Assembly (NCBI GenBank): GCA_029554925.1
Contig: JAKPUV010000878.1
Location: 1 to 7,322 of the forward strand
Direction: 5' to 3'
Origin: Candidatus Hydrogenedentota bacterium
GTDB lineage: Bacteria > Hydrogenedentota > Hydrogenedentia > Hydrogenedentales > CAITNO01
Length of the DNA stretch: 7,322 bases
Part shown: positions 6,416-7,322 of the stretch, piece after piece
Layout: each line of letters starts with the position of its first letter
Numbering within the stretch: the stretch's first letter is position 1
Made by a program: the position numbers and the translations under genes
Notes under the pieces: generated by a model
Databases searched by the model: none
Seen by the model: the letters and a program-made list of their open reading frames with translations, nothing else
Told to the model about the DNA's origin: nothing

Positions 6416-7239
6416 TGAAGACGGTGCGCGTGTGCGGCGTCACGGATCCCGGCGCGGTGCGGACGGAGAACCAGGACATGCTTCTCCTTGGCCGCGTGGT
6501 GAAGAACACCGGCTACATGGAGATGGCCTTCGGCGAGGACGACGATTTCATGGTGCGCTACGGTTTCCTTGCCGCCGTGGCCGACGGGCTTGGCGGCCAC
6601 GCCTCCGGCCAGCTCGCCGCGCGCATCGCCCTGCGCGGCGTGGACCAGCAGTTTTACGGCGCTGAAAAGAACGGGCAGTGGCCCCCGACGCTGGCGGCCC
6701 TGCGCCAGGGCGGCGACCGGGGCAACTTCATGGTGCGGCAGGTTTCCGAGGCGAAGCCCGAGCATGCCGGCATGGGGTGCGTGATCGCGGGGGTGTGCCT
6801 GCTGGGGGCGGAGTACGTCGTGTATCACGCCGGGGACAGCCGGGTGTGCCGGTTTCGCAGGGGCGCGCTGCGCCAGCTCACGGAGGACGACACGGTGGTG
6901 GGCATGGCCGTCCGAGAGGGGCAGCTCACCCCCGCGCAGGCGTCCTCCAGCAAGATGCGCCATCTGGTCACCAACGGCATCGGGACGGCGTCCTTCACGC
7001 TGCACATCTCCGAGCCCCAGACCGCCCGGTCCGGCGACGTGCTGCTGGTCAGCTCCGACGGCCTGCACGACGTGGTCTCCATGGAGGACACGGAGCGGGT
7101 TCTGGCGGAGAAAGCCCCCCTTCTGGAGCGGGCCGACAGGCTGAAGAACCTTGCGCTGGACGGCGGCGGCCCGGACAACATCTCCGTCGTCCTCGTCGAG
7201 TATTCCGGCGGCGAACCCGAACCGGACATGGAACCGTGA
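6412..7239 (+). CDS. PP2C-family protein Ser/Thr phosphatase
   Basis: Metal-dependent (Mn2+/Mg2+) phosphatase, predicted cytoplasmic, 275 aa. It removes phosphate from Ser/Thr of protein targets, typically opposing a Hanks-type kinase. Motifs in order are VRTENQD (16-22, metal Asp22), VADGLGGH (56-63, Asp58), YHAGDSRVCRFRRG (138-151), LLVSSDGLHD (211-220, Asp216) and GGPDNISVV (252-260, Asp255). All expected metal-binding aspartates are present, so it should be active. The segment between Asp22 and the DGLGGH motif is longer than usual (about 23-50) and acidic near FGEDDD. The ATG at 6412 overlaps the FHA stop in ATGA and has AGGA 7 nt upstream; an ATG at 6415 is an alternative. The reading frame stays open upstream to 6265, but that stretch lies inside the FHA gene and lacks phosphatase similarity. 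Confidence 0.95.
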   Translation: MMKTVRVCGVTDPGAVRTENQDMLLLGRVVKNTGYMEMAFGEDDDFMVRYGFLAAVADGLGGHASGQLAARIALRGVDQQFYGAEKNGQWPPTLAALRQGGDRGNFMVRQVSEAKPEHAGMGCVIAGVCLLGAEYVVYHAGDSRVCRFRRGALRQLTEDDTVVGMAVREGQLTPAQASSSKMRHLVTNGIGTASFTLHISEPQTARSGDVLLVSSDGLHDVVSMEDTERVLAEKAPLLERADRLKNLALDGGGPDNISVVLVEYSGGEPEPDMEP

Positions 7240-7322
7240 CCGACGGCGTGGAAAAGAACGGAAAAGGGGAGGAACCCCGGTTTACCGAGCGTTTCCCCGA
7301 GGAGCGGGCCACCGAGCGCTTC
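7236..7322 (+). CDS. Unidentified third gene of the FHA-PP2C operon (5' fragment)
   Basis: An open frame begins at GTG 7236, overlapping the PP2C stop in GTGA, and runs 29 codons to the window edge. The visible protein is hydrophilic and charged, with a short internal echo TERFPEERATERF (17-29). No domain can be named. The overlap and lack of a spacer suggest translational coupling. A later GTG at 7248 is a possible start. Related clusters often carry a Hanks-type Ser/Thr kinase or further FHA proteins here, but this fragment does not show which. Confidence 0.55.
   Translation, partial: MTDGVEKNGKGEEPRFTERFPEERATERF

Noticed and set aside
7284..7322. Short repeat TERF...TERF as a possible repeat protein
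   Set aside because: Only two copies are visible before the window edge; too little to call a repeat domain.

Overview
This 7.3-kb window is GC-rich, densely packed bacterial DNA with clear Shine-Dalgarno sites and sigma70-type promoters. Nothing in it fixes the lineage. An FHA plus PP2C signalling cassette, a sodium/solute symporter with a tiny partner protein and a stand-alone argH would suit a GC-rich environmental bacterium (planctomycete-like, Hydrogenedentes-like or similar), but that is a guess. There are no rRNAs, tRNAs, insertion sequences, CRISPR arrays or clear signs of horizontal transfer.

Left block (1-3511), all on the minus strand. A strong promoter (3483-3511) reads into a 57-aa one-helix membrane protein, a 618-aa sodium:solute symporter, and then a beta-CASP metallo-beta-lactamase RNase-like protein that runs off the left edge. 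The small protein and the symporter are almost certainly one functional unit. The nuclease may be co-transcribed with them.

Middle block (3531-5804), also minus strand. A near-consensus promoter (5776-5804) drives a 141-aa two-helix membrane protein with a GTG start. A 63-aa charged helical protein follows, then argH, the last enzyme of arginine synthesis. Inverted repeats lie in both gaps, and a weak terminator-like hairpin follows argH. Neither small gene was recognised.

Right block (5903-7322), plus strand, diverging from the middle block. It holds a zinc-ribbon/FHA protein, a PP2C-type Ser/Thr phosphatase and the first 29 codons of a third gene. The stop and start codons overlap at both junctions, so this is a translationally coupled phospho-signalling cassette. 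The third gene is cut off before it can be identified.

I see no convincing new defence or mobile system. The points most worth a second look are the FHA domain with substituted phosphothreonine-binding residues, the roughly 105-residue soluble insertion in the symporter, the competing hairpins upstream of the 63-aa gene, and the two unrecognised small genes ahead of argH.
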